A stretch of DNA of 64,000 nt from Geranomyces variabilis (taxonomy: Eukaryota > Chytridiomycota > Chytridiomycetes > Spizellomycetales > Powellomycetaceae), in the NCBI GenBank assembly GCA_027603065.1, contig JADGJP010000013.1:525706-589705 (forward strand), read 5' to 3'. The position numbers and the translations under genes were made by a program. The notes beneath the pieces were generated by a model. It searched no databases and had not been told where the DNA came from. It was given only the letters and a program-made list of their open reading frames with translations. Shown here piece after piece: positions 33,872 to 45,413 of this stretch; position 1 is the stretch's first letter, and each line of letters opens with the position of its first letter.

Positions 33872-34903
33872 TTAATGCTTTGGCTTCTTGGTCACGGGCT
33901 GCTCGTGGTCCGCAGCTCGCTTTCGCGGAACCGAGCCAGGTACATTTCTAAGCAAAAGCAGAGCGAAGAAGGGGTTCGTGTGGGTTGGCGGGCAAAACAG
34001 CGCGGGCGAAATGTGATTCGTCGCCCACAGAAAAAATGCGGAAGTGAGGGGTAATGTGGGCACTTTACGCCTGGCTGAAGTACTCCTTCGATCCGTTGGG
34101 GTCGGCCTTGATGGTCTTTCCACCCTTGTTCCAGTTGGCGGGGCAAACCTCGCCGAACTCGGCGTTGAAGATGAGAGCCTCGAGGAGACGCACGTACTCC
34201 TTGACGTTGCGGCCGATCGGGAGGTCATGGACGTGGGCGATGCGGAGGTTCTGCTCAGGGTCGATAATAAAGGTGCCGCGGAGCGCAACACCGGCGTCGG
34301 GGCCATCAGCAATGAGGACACCGTAGTCGCTGGCAATCTGGAGAGAGAAAGCCGGTGGATTGTGAGTAAACGGATGAACTACGTTCCGTTTGATAGCATA
34401 GCCTTCCAGTTTTCAGACATTACCTTCTTGGTGACGTCGGCGAGGATCGGGATTTTCATCTCGCCAAGACCGCCCTGCTTGCGCGGCTGCTGGGTCCAGG
34501 CAAGGTGAGAGAACTGGGTGTCGGTGGAGCACGCAACAACCTCGGCGTTTTGCTTGCGGAACTCTTCAATGGCGTCAGAGAAGGCAATGATCTCGGTGGG
34601 GCACACAAAGGTGAAGTCCATGGGGTAGAAGAACTACGGGATCACGAAGGCAGGACAGCGAATTAGAGATCACTTGATTTACTTGGGCGCAAATCGCCTG
34701 CACGCAACTCACCAGGACGACGTATTTGCCCTTGTAGTCGTCGAGCGAGACGGTCTTGAACTCGCCGTTGGAGACGGCAACGGCCGAGAAGTTGGGAGCT
34801 TTAGAGCCGATGGTGGGAGCTGCAATCGAGATTGAACGTGAGTAGAGTTCTAAGCGAGCACGCCTGAGAGATTGGCGAAGCGCCGAGCGATGCACTTACA
34901 CAT
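33872..34903 (-). CDS. typical 2-Cys peroxiredoxin (long splice form given)
   Basis: Thiol peroxidase reducing H2O2 and organic peroxides. Exons 34903-34900, 34819-34713, 34633-34424 and 34337-34065 give a 197-residue enzyme. The peroxidatic Cys is in FTFVCPTE (about 49), the resolving Cys in EVCPANW (about 172). GGLGEM and a C-terminal YF motif (KEYFSQA) are features of eukaryotic, overoxidation-sensitive members. The first intron follows ATG-T. Instead of stopping at 34065, an intron 34068-33948 (GTAAAG, pyrimidine tract, CTTAG) can join an exon ending at 33872. This replaces the stop with [18 protein letters not shown] and TKKPKH, giving 221 residues and a bipartite nuclear-signal-like tail. 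The short form is the conservative model; the span given includes the alternative exon. Confidence 0.95.
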
Positions 34904-35213
34904 GATGCAATTGAGGATGGAGGAGTGGAGTTGAGAGAAAGAGTCGTGTGCGTGAGTGATGGACGAGGGGGCAGGGGGATTGCTGGTTGCTGAAGCCTTT
35001 TATCCCTCTCGCTCTCTCTGACTGTGAGCTCGCGCTGTTCGGAATTAGCCGGCGGCCGCTGCGCCCCACTGCCATTTGAGGCTCCGGTCGCCCCGCGCGC
35101 GTCGCTGCGTCACAACAAAAAAACGCTGACAGATATTCAATCCAGGCTCCGGTCCCCTGTCAGAGGGGTGGGCAGGCTCCGGTCTACAGCACATTACTAT
35201 TCTACACTATAAC

Positions 35214-36238
35214 CTACCGCTGCTGCGATTTACCCCAGCTCACGCCAACAAGTGCAAGCGCAACACCAACCATACCTTCATCAACCTCCCGCCACTTGGC
35301 CGCCAGCGGCACCGACACCTCTTCAAACCCTCCGCCTACCGCCCACACCGCCAGGGACATCCCAGCAGCACAAGCATACGCCACGCGCGTCCACGTTCCA
35401 GGCTTCAATCTGCGGCCGCGCATGCCGAGGACGCTTAGTGCCTGCTGGATTCCGTATGCGGAATGATAAAGCCCCGCGGCGCCAAACACACTGAAGTATG
35501 CAAAATACACCCAACCGAGACCGTTTGGACTGTTTAGTGCATGCGTAATTTGCGTCAGGTCCACGATGGATGGATCGGGAAGAACTGAAAGATGAGAAAA
35601 AAAGAGTGAGAACAAGGTTCTTCAGAACAATAAACTCGGATGCTCTGCGCAAGATCTTACTTAATAACGGCGCGATTCGAGTCGCAAACACGTGGCCCAC
35701 GACAAGCGGCGTCAGCAGCCATCCGGCGTACCGATGCAAGCGCAGTTCGTAAATCGCGGCCCCGCGCGAAGGCCAAGCGGCTGACGACGTCGTCGTCGTT
35801 GCCGCAACCGCCGACTTCTCCTCAGTCTCCTTAACGGCCTCAGGGCTGGCATCATCTAGCTCTAATAAACTCGATTGGCTATCCCGCACAGCCTTCTTTT
35901 GCTGATGCAGCTGCTGTCGCCGAAGTCGCAAAAATATTCGCGCTACGCTTGATCCGATGTGGATAACTAGGGACCCGCCTATCACTAGCGGTTCAATCAG
36001 CGGGTTCTGGTAGTCTAGAACGTCAAGGCCAAAGTTTCAATAATCAATAGTCACTTGAGGCTAGCATAGCACCCATAGCCTTACAAACTCTGCTAAAGTA
36101 CAAAGCTGAATCCGCAAGCGAGAAGCTGAGCGGGGCAAGGAGGTGGCCAGACAAGTGCAGCAGGGTGAAGGACGAAAAGACCAGCCCAGACGTCTGCTGC
36201 ACCAAGCCAAGCGTTCTGTCGAGTCTATGAGCGTTCAT
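35214..36238 (-). CDS. MCP1-like mitochondrial membrane protein (DUF1691)
   Basis: Predicted outer mitochondrial membrane protein of 292 residues, related to yeast Mcp1, a multicopy suppressor linked to the ERMES/Vps13 lipid-transfer pathway. Exons 36238-36085, 36014-35661, 35584-35214. The DUF1691 core is clear: LIEPLVIGGSLVIHIGSSVA, then LHRYAGWLLTPLVVGHVFAT, and PDPSIVDLTQI followed by GAAGLYHSAYGIQQAL. The conserved histidines in the membrane segments could coordinate haem. An in-frame ATG at 36325 would add 29 residues. The start is 174 bp from the divergent TIM8 gene. Confidence 0.88.
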
Positions 36239-36412
36239 TGCGGGCGACGAGCACAGGACACCGTGAACTTTGAATGAACAAAGCGAGTGACGACCACTCG
36301 GAGCGTTGGCGCAGCACGCGGGCAAAAACCAGCGAGCAAAACCAACTTGTCCCTAGAGATCCTCGCCCTCATCCCCACACAGCAAAGCTCACTTGCATAT
36401 CCATAAACCACC

Positions 36413-36958
36413 ATGAACATTCCAACGGCAGACCTCGACGAGAAGAGCAAGCAGGAGCTTGTGCAGTTTGTGGAGAACGAGCAGGTGAGCAATTTACGCT
36501 TTAGAAACCAAAATTACTTGGAACTTGCAATTGACCCGTAGCTTTTTTGCCGACAAAACGCAGCGGCGCGCAAACTTCCAGTCTACGGTGCATCAATATA
36601 CTGACGTCTGCTGGTAAAGATTACGAGTGACAAAAACTCCGTCCGACACGCGGGCTGTGTGGAGCCGGACCTTTGCTTTATCAGCATTCCCGGGCTAGAA
36701 AGGCGAGCGAAGAGCTGATTCATCCGCCCGCTTTTGTATAGGGATAAGTGCATCACAAAAGTAAAGCCCACGCTCGACAAATCCGATGAAGGTGCGCTGT
36801 CTATACCGCCGATATGTCTGCCACGGGCAACTTCGTTGACCTTCCTTCAACTGACGTTTCTCTCTACAGTTTGCCTGACCAACTGCGTCGAGCGTTTCTT
36901 GGATAGCACAATCTTGCTGCTGAACTCGCTTGGAGCGCAAGGGCAAGGGCGTAGATAG
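36413..36958 (+). CDS. TIM8: mitochondrial import chaperone Tim8
   Basis: Small Tim chaperone of 86 residues from four exons: 36413-36484, 36564-36613, 36742-36791, 36870-36958. The twin CX3C motif is intact: CWDKC (40-44) and CLTNC (59-63), 14 residues apart. NCVERFLDSTILLL after the second motif and the QxxFxxxVHQYTDVCW context are Tim8-like rather than Tim9/10-like. With Tim13 it guides hydrophobic precursors across the intermembrane space. Ordinary GT-AG introns of 78-128 nt split even this tiny gene. Confidence 0.93.
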
Positions 36959-38033
36959 ATTCAGCGGCGTTTTGCGATAGAAAGGGCGGAGAAACAGAGT
37001 CTGATTTGGAGCGGTCTAAGCGAGTGAGCTTTGATATTTACGGCTGGCTCGACTCCGCCGTGCTTGGAGATTGATGATTGTTGATGCTGCCGCGAATTGG
37101 CGATGCCACTAGGCTGTCCCGAGTGCGCGATGCGGCGTACCGCTTTGAAGGGACCACTTACCATGTCATGAAGGGGTTAACAAAGGCATCTCGAGATCTC
37201 GATCGATTGTGAGCAGCCACTGTCTTGAGCCGTAAAAGCAAGTGTTAGTCCATCGATGAGCGAAACAGGAAGCAGCGACATAGGTGGCAAAGGGCGCAAC
37301 AGTCAGATAGAGTCAGGTGAGTCATACTGCTCGTGGCTATGCGGGTTCATGATAGAGGCATTTTTCTGAAACGGAGAGTTACGCTGGAGCCAACGTCTGT
37401 TCTCATTGTTCTGGGAGCCCTTAAAGATCTGTAGCTGGATGTTTGCTCGAGAGAGGCACGATGGAAGGACAAACTTAGTTCATTCTTCGTGTCCGCTCTT
37501 GCTGCTTCAGGTTCCATTGACTGCTCTCTCCGGCCTGTTGCTCCGCCCTGGTTGTGATGGAACGTGGACAGACAAAAAAGTAGTCTGTCAGAGGTGCCCG
37601 AAGGCGTGGATTTATCGTCCTTTGCAGGGTCTTAAGCTGCTCGGTAACACGGACCAATTTGCTTCGTCACTCAGACTGTTCCAAACAAAATTCTTGTCTG
37701 AAGATACGAAATCCTATTCGGAATCGAACTGAGGTGTTAGGGCGTCGGAGACGCGCCCGAGACCGTTTGACCACAGGACCGCGATCTAGGGAGTAGGAAT
37801 TGACAGAACATACATAACAAGTTTCAAAGGGGCCCTTGCTGACGTGAGCGTACACGTAAGCGGTCGATCGTCCCGTCAATCGATAACCAACAACACTCCC
37901 CCGACAACCCAGCGCTTCACATCCCCCGCTCATCCTCCAAACCCCGCCCCGGCAACCGTCCTAACTTCCTTCACCACCCCCCGCCGCCGGCCGCTCGTTT
38001 CCGCATACCCTCATCCTCTCTCACATTCATCAA
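36959..38033. other. intergenic region with a tRNA-like relic
   Basis: About 1.1 kb between TIM8 and the PDH E1 alpha gene. It holds the minus-strand tRNA-like segment 37710-37780. 37850-38030 is C-rich on the plus strand, consistent with the PDH leader. No protein gene is recognised. Confidence 0.5.
37710..37780 (-). pseudogene. degenerate tRNA-like sequence, anticodon position CTC
   Basis: On the minus strand GGTCCT and AGGATT can pair as an acceptor stem (two G-U pairs). GTGGTCAAACGGTC resembles a D-arm/A box and AGTTCGATTCC a near-perfect B box. The 17-nt anticodon arm has stem GGCGC/ACGCC with loop GTCTCCG, giving CTC (Glu). D-stem and T-stem pairing are incomplete, so a decayed tRNA-Glu or a tRNA-derived repeat is more likely than an active gene. 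Geometry matches the relic at 18.6 kb. Confidence 0.4.
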
Positions 38034-39702
38034 ATGCTCACAGCATCCTTCCTCCGGCCAGCCCGCTCGGCCCTGCGCGTCGTGCCGTCGTCCGCGCGTC
38101 TCTTTTCCACGTCGCGAGTGGCTCGCTACGCGGACGAGGCCGGCGACAAGCACAGCTTCACCTTCCCAGAGTCGCACTTTGCATACCACAAATGTGGACC
38201 AGTGTCGCTTGAGGTTGATGCGACAAAGAACGAGATGTTGGAGATGTACAAGAACATGGTGCTCATTCGGAGGCTCGAGACGGCGTCGGACCAGGTAAAT
38301 CAGTGATCGGCAGACAAAAATTGATGGGAACCAGCGATGCAGGTTTTTGAACCTTTTGCTGCGAGGAGGAGGTGGCGTGAGCATTGCTGCAGTTGGCGCA
38401 GCGCGGGATTGGGCAAAAAGTGTCTGCTATTTCTCCGGCTGCCAATTGGCGTAGAAGATGCTTCGAATACGTTACCCGTGCGTTTGCCATGCCTATCACC
38501 CACGCGGCGGCGTGTGCTTCTGTCGCTTCAGGCTTGTGGTCTTGACTTTTGGATTCTAAACATTTTCTTCCCCTCTCGTGCAGCTTTACAAAGCGAAAAT
38601 GATTCGCGGTTTCTGCCACCTCTCCACCGGACAGGAGGCCGTCGCCGCAGGCATGCATGCGGCAATTGCCAAAGACGACGCTATTATCACCGCATACCGC
38701 TGCCACGGCTTCACACTGCTGCGCGGCGCATCAGCCATGTCTATCATTGCCGAGCTGATGGGCCGCCGCGACGGCTGCTCGCAGGGCAAGGGAGGATCCA
38801 TGCACATGTTTGCCCATGAGTTCTACGGTGGAAACGGAATTGTCGGTGCTCAGGTTCCGATTGGCGCTGGAATTGCATTGGCGCAAAAGTACCTGGAGAA
38901 GGGAACAATGACATTTGCGATGTACGGAGATGGAGGTATACACGGCACTAAACTGTCGACAGGCCGAGTCGCTGTTTTTGCAGAGGGCTAATTGTTGCTC
39001 TGATATTTAGCTGCCAACCAGGGTCAGGTATTTGAGGCCTTCAACATGGCCAAGCTCTGGAACCTCCCTTGCGTCTTTGTCTGCGAAAACAACAACTACG
39101 GCATGGGTACCTCGGCACTTCGTGCATCTGCGTCTACGAAGTACTACACCCGTGGTGACTACATTCCTGGAATCCGTGTCAACGTAAGGCATTTTGTGTT
39201 TGTACCAAGCATAAGGTGGATTCCACTGGTGCGCCCGGAGTTTGACAGCCCGAATTCCTCTGTTTTTTTTTTTCGCAAATAGGGAATGGATGTATTGGCT
39301 GTTCGCGAGGCCTCTAAGTACGCGCGCGAGTGGACTCTGGCCGGCAACGGGCCGCTGGTAATGGAGATGGTCACATACCGTTACGGCGGTCACTCCATGT
39401 CCGACCCAGGCACAACTTACCGCACGCGTGAGGAGATCCAGCACATGCGCTCGACTAACGACCCCATCACTGGTCTGAAGGAGCGGATTCTTGAGCGCGG
39501 CATCGCGACCGAGGATGAGCTCAAGAAGATGGATAAGGAGGCGAGGACCGACATTGACAAGGCGGTCGCAGAGGCAAAGGAGAGTGCCGAGCCGGACCTT
39601 AAGGAGCTGTTCACTGACATCTACACGGTCGGAAACGAGCCGCCGTTCCTCAGGGGTACCGCGCCGGACGAGATCCACCACTACGCAAAGAGCCAGCTGT
39701 AG
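38034..39702 (+). CDS. PDA1: pyruvate dehydrogenase E1 component subunit alpha
   Basis: Mitochondrial PDH E1 alpha, which decarboxylates pyruvate with thiamine diphosphate. Exons 38034-38294, 38584-38935, 39011-39183, 39283-39702 give 401 residues. A presequence ([17 protein letters not shown]) precedes the enzyme. The TDP/Mg2+ motif [15 protein letters not shown] is formed across the second splice junction at about 202. The regulatory phosphorylation loop [11 protein letters not shown] lies at about 294. [15 protein letters not shown] and GGSMHMFA are family signatures. The first intron is 289 nt, unusually long for this window. The poly-T at its third intron's end serves as the pyrimidine tract. 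Confidence 0.97.
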
Positions 39703-39872
39703 AGGCGGAGAAAACAGGCCAGAAGAAACAAAAAAGAAGGAGAAAACTCACATACACAACGCATGAAAAGTGGGGAGCGGCTGTTACCGTCCTTTGTTGT
39801 GGAAAAACATCATATCTTGTGCTTTTGACGCCAGCGCCCCTCACTTTTTAAATTTCTGTCTTTACAATTCAT

Positions 39873-41318
39873 TTACGTTTTTGCACTTTTTTCTCTCACA
39901 TCTTCCTGTTCATTGTGGTAGTCATACGCGATCCGTGCCAGCTCCTCGTTGAAGGCCTGATACACATCTGCGGTAAAATGATTATCGTCGCGATAATGCT
40001 GGCCACTTGCTTCCCCAAACTTTTCCCGTAGGACGCGTCCAGTGTCGAGGACCCGAACATTTGGCAGATCCGTCGGCACGCGTAAGCTGGCGTCTGGATC
40101 TGGTCCTCCACTGCGCTTTGGCGTCGTGGTCTTCCAGATTAGCAATGGCGGCGGCGGTGGTTGCTGGCTTGCATCCGTCGGCGTCGTCGCCGTCGTTACT
40201 GTCGTCGCCGCGTCTGAACTCAACCGCACAAACATGTCCACTATGGCGTTGAAGGTCTCGTTCTTCAGCGGCTCATGCAGCCCACAGTTCAGCACTATCG
40301 TTAGAGGCGCCGGCAACGCCGCCACCGCTGCTGCTGCTGGCACGCTCGTCGCAGTTTCAGACCGCCCAGATTGCAGCCCGCTACCGCTACTAGCACCACC
40401 ATGACCCTCATCCCAGTTATCCACCAAAAGCCCCTTGATGAAAGACGCCAGCGTCGCACACCAATCCGGCAGCTCGTCTCCAGGTTTATCAAGCCGCACG
40501 CCGTCCTTTGGGCCCAGTCGCCGCCCGCGCAGCGAGCACACCCCCACGTCTTTAAAATACTGATGAAAGCGTATCTTTGTTGTTTTCGTTGTCGTTTTCG
40601 TTGTTGCTACGCTGTTCACAGCGGGGTTAATGGTACCAGTATCGTCAACGCTGTCGTGTCGATCATAGTATCGGTTTTCGATATGTTCCGTTGGATGCCA
40701 CTCGGGCGTGCGGCGGCAGTCGCAGAACCCATGCGACGACGGCGCGGCAATGAAATCGGTTGTGGCGCGATAATAGTGTTCCCAGTTTGGCCATAGTGGT
40801 TGGAATGTTGGGTCGTATTTGTTTTCGATGAGGGTTGAGGGCTGCAAGTCGGTGGGCACGTTCTTTGTTTCCCAGTTGTATTGCAGTTGAATAAATTGAT
40901 ACCTAAACGACCAGCGGGGGTGAGGAGAGAGAGTTGGAAGGTGTGAGCAAAATGATTCCCTCTCTACAGGCTGTCACTAAGTCATGACTGCGCATGCCTA
41001 CCGTGTTACAGAGTCGCCAATGAAGTGCACTGTATGTCCGGTCAGTGCGCGGATGCCGTCGGGCTTTACAGACTGCGGTGGCTGTGGCGGCGGCGGCGGC
41101 GAGTCCGAAAGGCCCAGGCGGTCCGGCAGCGCATGTTTCAGCGCGGGAACGACACGGCCATCTACGAGGAGAAGGTATGTACCCAGAGCGAGGGTCGTTG
41201 CGCCGGCGGCGAGTGCGAGGGCGCGCGCAGAGGGCCTTCCGGATGGTTTAGGTGGTACCGCGGTCGCCTCTGCTGGCGAACGCGCAAGAATGGAGTAGAG
41301 AGAGTCCAAAGGTCGCAT
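39873..41318 (-). CDS. SGNH-type (NXPE/PC-esterase-like) membrane protein
   Basis: Type II membrane protein of 448 residues from exons 41318-41002 and 40902-39873. A hydrophobic anchor (ALALAAGATTLALGTYLLLV, about 33-52) precedes a Pro-rich stalk. The block I motif FIGDSVTRYQF is completed by splicing and carries the putative nucleophile Ser. The late DDNHFTADVYQAFNEEL provides a plausible Asp/His pair. Intervening sequence carries TIVLNCGLHE and low-complexity Thr/Pro stretches. Relatives act as O-acyl esterases or acetyltransferases on glycans in the Golgi; the substrate here is unknown. Confidence 0.75.
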
Positions 41319-42877
41319 GCTTGTGTGAGAGAGTTAAGCCCGAGGTGGAAACGAGTGAGAAGAGATACCTGCTGCGCACGCGCCGGGGGGTTCATTTTTT
41401 TCTGACAGGTCGACTCGTTGACCGTCCACATATTGGCCGTTCTTATCCTCGCCCGCCCATCCTTCCGGTCTCCTCGTACCCACACCCTGGACCAGGCCAA
41501 AGAAACATATTGGGTTTCCAAAATGGAGTTCGAATGGAGGCGGAAGTGAAGATTAAAGGTGTAAGTGGTTCTATCAATCGTCGATTCCGCAAGCCTAATG
41601 CTCCCCAGGATTTCATATATGATAAAACGCGTCTACGCCCTGCAATCACGCCGAATTCCTGGCTCTGCGCACTCTCGGTGTCCGCTTGCCTGTTTCGAAG
41701 CTATATTTGATGTACAGGGTTCCGTGCGCAGCGGGTAGCGTGAAAGTCACGATCCTGGTCGCAAACGCCCGCAGATATTTGAGCGGATCGAGAATAATGC
41801 TGCGACAGCCATGCAAGGCTCCTAACAAAGAGGTCAACAACTACTGTTCCTCACTGCCACTAGGGCTATCACGACGGTTTTGCCTTGTGTTTCACAGGTT
41901 GTTGTGTGCCGCTGAGCAACTTGCACCTCCCTGGTTGCCATTGCCACTAAGGCCGCCGGATCTGACGACCGGTTGGCTTCATTTTCATGGAAATCTTTCA
42001 CTCGACGGCAACCCGTTTGTATCCGATAAACTCGGCGAGCGCATTCGCTCGTCTTCTTTTGTCCTGGTTGCGTTCCACAATATTCGCAAAGTGAGGTCTA
42101 GTCCGTCAACCAGCTGTTGCTGTTGCTGTTGTTCATAGCTCCGGATTCTGGGAGATGAAAGTAATGGGGTTGAGCCCGGCGGGATCCTCTTTGCCGACAG
42201 CCACTGGCCCTCCTCATAGTTAGCCTAGCGAACGAGCAGAAAGACTGAGGAAAGAAGAATGTAAGCAAAGTAAGGGTTCTCATCAAGTGTCGCTTCGTGG
42301 GAGCAGAGCGTGCGCGTAAGTACTTTATCTGCGCATAGGAAAATGTGCGACAGACAAGTAGTTATCACACGGCATGAACCCTTTTGCTACTTGCCCCCTC
42401 CGGCCCACCGCGGGCAGGATATTGTTTGAGACAATGATCTACTGTGAACCTCGTTGTAGAAAGTATTTCGAATCTCGACTTCCGCTGATTGTCCAGTCCT
42501 CAAACCGCTCGCGAGAGGCGGCCCGGCTCCGAGTATAATCCATCGGGGCGGGCGTAGGCGGGAAAGAGAAGATCACATTTAGTATCTCTTGCGCTGTCTG
42601 AACAGAAACAGATGAGCGATGAACAAGGACAGCGCACGGTCAGCGCGAGGTCTGCATGTCAGGTATGACTCACAGCTTTTGGTCAAAATCCACTCACCCT
42701 TTCGTGCTTGCCAAGAGAAGCAATTAACAGTGCCGTTGGCTCTCACAGGTCATACGTGGCCGGATCAGTTACTGCCGTGCGGTTTCGAAGCTGGCGGTTT
42801 ACGCCCAACTCTTTTTGTCTCGATGTTTTTTTTCCGTCGATGACAACCAACCCGAAAAAAAAACCTGTCGTCATCTC

Positions 42878-42904
42878 TTTTTTTTTTTTTTTTTTTTTTT
42901 TTTT
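42878..42904 (+). repeat. 27-nt poly-T tract
   Basis: An uninterrupted T run about 275 bp before the ATG at 43180 and about 140 bp upstream of its TATA box. Such tracts exclude nucleosomes in fungal promoters, so it may help keep this promoter open. Confidence 0.8.
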
Positions 42905-43043
42905 AGGTTGCGTGGGCATATGGCGGTGCAGTTTTTTTATTTGCATTTTTGAGAAAGCCGCGGCAAAAACCAAGTGGCACCCGCTTTCTTTTTTCCTCGA
43001 CAGGCATAGCCTCATTATCAAAAAAAGGACCCTCTCTCTCAGC

Positions 43044-43052
43044 TATAAAAGG
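43044..43052 (+). promoter_or_regulatory. consensus TATA box
   Basis: TATAAAAGG, 128 bp before the ATG at 43180 and followed by a C/T/A-rich leader. This is one of two clear TATA consensus sites in the window. Confidence 0.75.
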
Positions 43053-43179
43053 CCGCGGGTAAGTCGGCGGGAGGACCTTTTCATCATCCTGCACACACAC
43101 ACCGACAGCTACACAGTACTCTACACCCAGCACTACCTCTCCTTCTCTTCCAAACACACAAACCAACCAACCATCCACA

Positions 43180-43392
43180 ATGCCTGTCAACCACACTTTC
43201 GACGCCGCCCTCATCTCGCTCTCCTCTGGCGCCGCTGCCCCTGCCTCTCCCAACCGCGCCCAGTCTGGAGCCGTCAAGCCGAAAACCCACAACAACGCTG
43301 TGTCCTCGTCCGCTGCGTCCACTGCTAGCGCGAAAATCCAGAACGCACACCAAGTCATCGGCGGATTGCCGCTGCACCACAAGCTAATTTGA
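43180..43392 (+). CDS. small 70-residue protein, probably highly expressed
   Basis: Single-exon protein of 70 residues (MPVNHTFDAALISLSSGAAA start, VIGGLPLHHKLI end), rich in Ala, Ser and Asn with no cysteine and no signal peptide. The promoter is unusually well formed: a poly-T tract, TATAAAAGG, a long pyrimidine/A-rich leader and a CCACAATGCC start context. Codons favour C-ending forms. No family is recognised. These features resemble promoters of abundantly transcribed or condition-induced small fungal proteins, but expression cannot be judged from sequence. Confidence 0.6.
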   Translation: MPVNHTFDAALISLSSGAAAPASPNRAQSGAVKPKTHNNAVSSSAASTASAKIQNAHQVIGGLPLHHKLI

Positions 43393-43835
43393 GCAAGGAG
43401 GACTCCCTCCCTCTCTCTCTCCCTCTCTCTTTTGGGCTACCAAATTTTGACACCCCTTGAAATACCCTCCTACACTCTTTACTATATCTTCATCTGTAAT
43501 TTTCCCATTCATGTATCCCCGGCCCCTGGCAAGTTAATACCATATCATATCTGCAACATTATCTAAGATATAAGAAGCTATCTCATCTGATTCACTGCCC
43601 GGTGTGGGCGCTGGCTTTTGTAGGGAAGAAGCTTCCTCCATGCCATCACGAGACCGGACGTGACAAAGATTAAATATAGTAGAAGAAAATCACAAAAAAA
43701 GGTGGGGGTGGGGGTAGTACGTAGTATGTTATGAGACGGTTGACGGTGAGGCGCAAGTGAGGAGAGTGTGTGGACAAGTTTCCTGGTTGTCTGCCTCGAC
43801 CGCTCAGTTATAAGCGCGTTGCACGACGGAAGGAT
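43393..43835. other. intergenic, convergent 3' region
   Basis: About 440 bp with a CT-rich run just after the 70-residue gene and a G-rich patch near 43700. No gene or structured element recognised. Confidence 0.4.
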
Positions 43836-45413
43836 TTACTTGCTCAGGTTGGCAATAACCTCCTGAGTGAACGCGCTGTTGGTCGCCTTGCCACCGAGAT
43901 CACCGGTGCGGGCCTGCGGCGAAAATTTTAAAAAATAAGCAGAAAAGCGTGAGCAAAAAACTTGATCCTATGAATGCCTGTGCACCCAGTCTCACTGCAC
44001 GCTTTTATTGCGCGTTTCCTAACCTTGCCCTCCGCAATAGTCTTAAGGACAGCCTTCTGGATTGTGTCGGCGTGGTCGTCCATCTTGATGTGACGCAACA
44101 TCATGACGGCAGACAGCAAAAGTGCAGTCGGGTTGGCAAGGTCCTTGCCCGCAATGTCGGGCGCAGTTCCGTGCACCGACTCAAAGATGCTAGCTTTTTG
44201 GCCAATGTTGCCAGACGGGGTCAGACCCAGACCGCCAATGAGGCCGGCGCACAGGTCGGACAGAATGTCGCCGTAAAGGTTGGGCATGACCATGACGGTG
44301 TTGTTCCAGCCCTTTGTGGGGTCCTGGACGATCTGCAAGCACACGCGGTCGAGAAGCATCTCGTCGAGCTTGATGTCGGGATAGTCCTTGGCGACTTCTT
44401 CAGCAACCGAGAGGAACAAGCCGTCAGAGAGCTTCCTGGAAAAAGTCAAAGACAAATGCGTGATTAGAGCCATAAAACGATATAATAGACTTTGTCTGAC
44501 AAGTTTGACGTGGCAACGTACTGGATGTTGGCCTTGTGGACGACGGTGACCTTTCCACGGCCAATAGCACGCGCGTACTCAAACGCGTAGGTCGCGCACC
44601 GGCGCGAGGCCTCCTCAGTAATGAGTTTGATCGACTGGACGACGCCGTCAACCACGACGTGCTCGATACCAGAGTACTCGCCCTCGGTGTTTTCACGAAT
44701 AAGGACAGTGTCAACGTCATCAAACGGCGTCTTGTATCCAACAATCGACTTGCACGGGCGGACGTTGGCAAAGAGGTCAAAGGTCCTTCGGAGGGTCAAG
44801 TTCATCGACACGTGGCCTTTTCCAATGGGAGTCGCAAGAGGTCCCTTCAATGCGACTTTGTTTTTGTTGATCGACAGAAGCGAGTCCTCGGGAATGGTGG
44901 TCTTGCCGTCCTTCAAGATCGGGTAAACGTCCACTGTCTCCCAAACGACCGGAACCTGCGAGCCGCTCGACAATATGAGACCTCGAGCTTCAGAGCTGCA
45001 ACTAGTCGGCGCACTTTTCAACTTACGCCCTGTGCCTTGAAGATCTCGACAACCGACTTTGAGATTTCCGGGCCAATACCGTCACCGGGGATGAGAGTCA
45101 CGATGCGCTTGCCGTCCTGTGTTGAGGATGTTAGTACTGACTTGTGCTTAGGCGCAAGTGTGAACCCCTCCCACGGTGTGCCGGACAATGTCTACCTGAG
45201 TGTAAGCTCCCTCTCCGGCGGCGGTGGCGAACCTCCGGCGCATCACAGGTGCGGCGGACTATCGTGTTGGAGAGGAGAAAAGGTATTAGACCTGGAGCAA
45301 TGCATCGTAGGCCTGTCGGCAATCTCAAAAACCGCGGGCGTCGCCTGTGTCGCGCGGGCAAGAGTCGTGATCATTACCTGACGAGCAGCGCGGGCGAATG
45401 CAGACCTGAACAT
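43836..45413 (-). CDS. IDH2: NAD-dependent isocitrate dehydrogenase, catalytic-type subunit
   Basis: Mitochondrial TCA-cycle enzyme subunit of 370 residues. Six exons: 45413-45378, 45258-45196, 45116-45027, 44955-44522, 44435-44024, 43913-43836. The presequence ([19 protein letters not shown]) is Arg-rich. Catalytic-subunit signatures are present: [25 protein letters not shown] with [24 protein letters not shown], and [20 protein letters not shown]. These match yeast Idh2/animal IDH3A rather than the regulatory subunit. The fifth intron has a non-canonical-looking GTTAGG donor. The gene is divergent from the PsiD-like gene, about 400 bp apart. Confidence 0.95.

Larger units (their letters stand above)
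41319..43179. other. intergenic region, no gene recognised
   Basis: About 1.9 kb. A plus-strand frame at 41686-42138 (150 residues) has locally protein-like composition near its end (GERIRSSSFVLVAFHNIRK) but no recognisable family or supporting splice sites. A 27-nt T tract (42878-42904) lies upstream of the small gene at 43180. Confidence 0.45.

Noticed and set aside
38295-38583. 289-nt intron of the PDH gene considered as a nested gene
   Set aside because: No conserved frame inside; both splice sites are strong and the join restores the enzyme sequence.
41686-42138. Plus-strand frame of 150 residues
   Set aside because: Local coding-like composition only; no family, no promoter, and a CTG-type repeat encodes its Cys-rich end.
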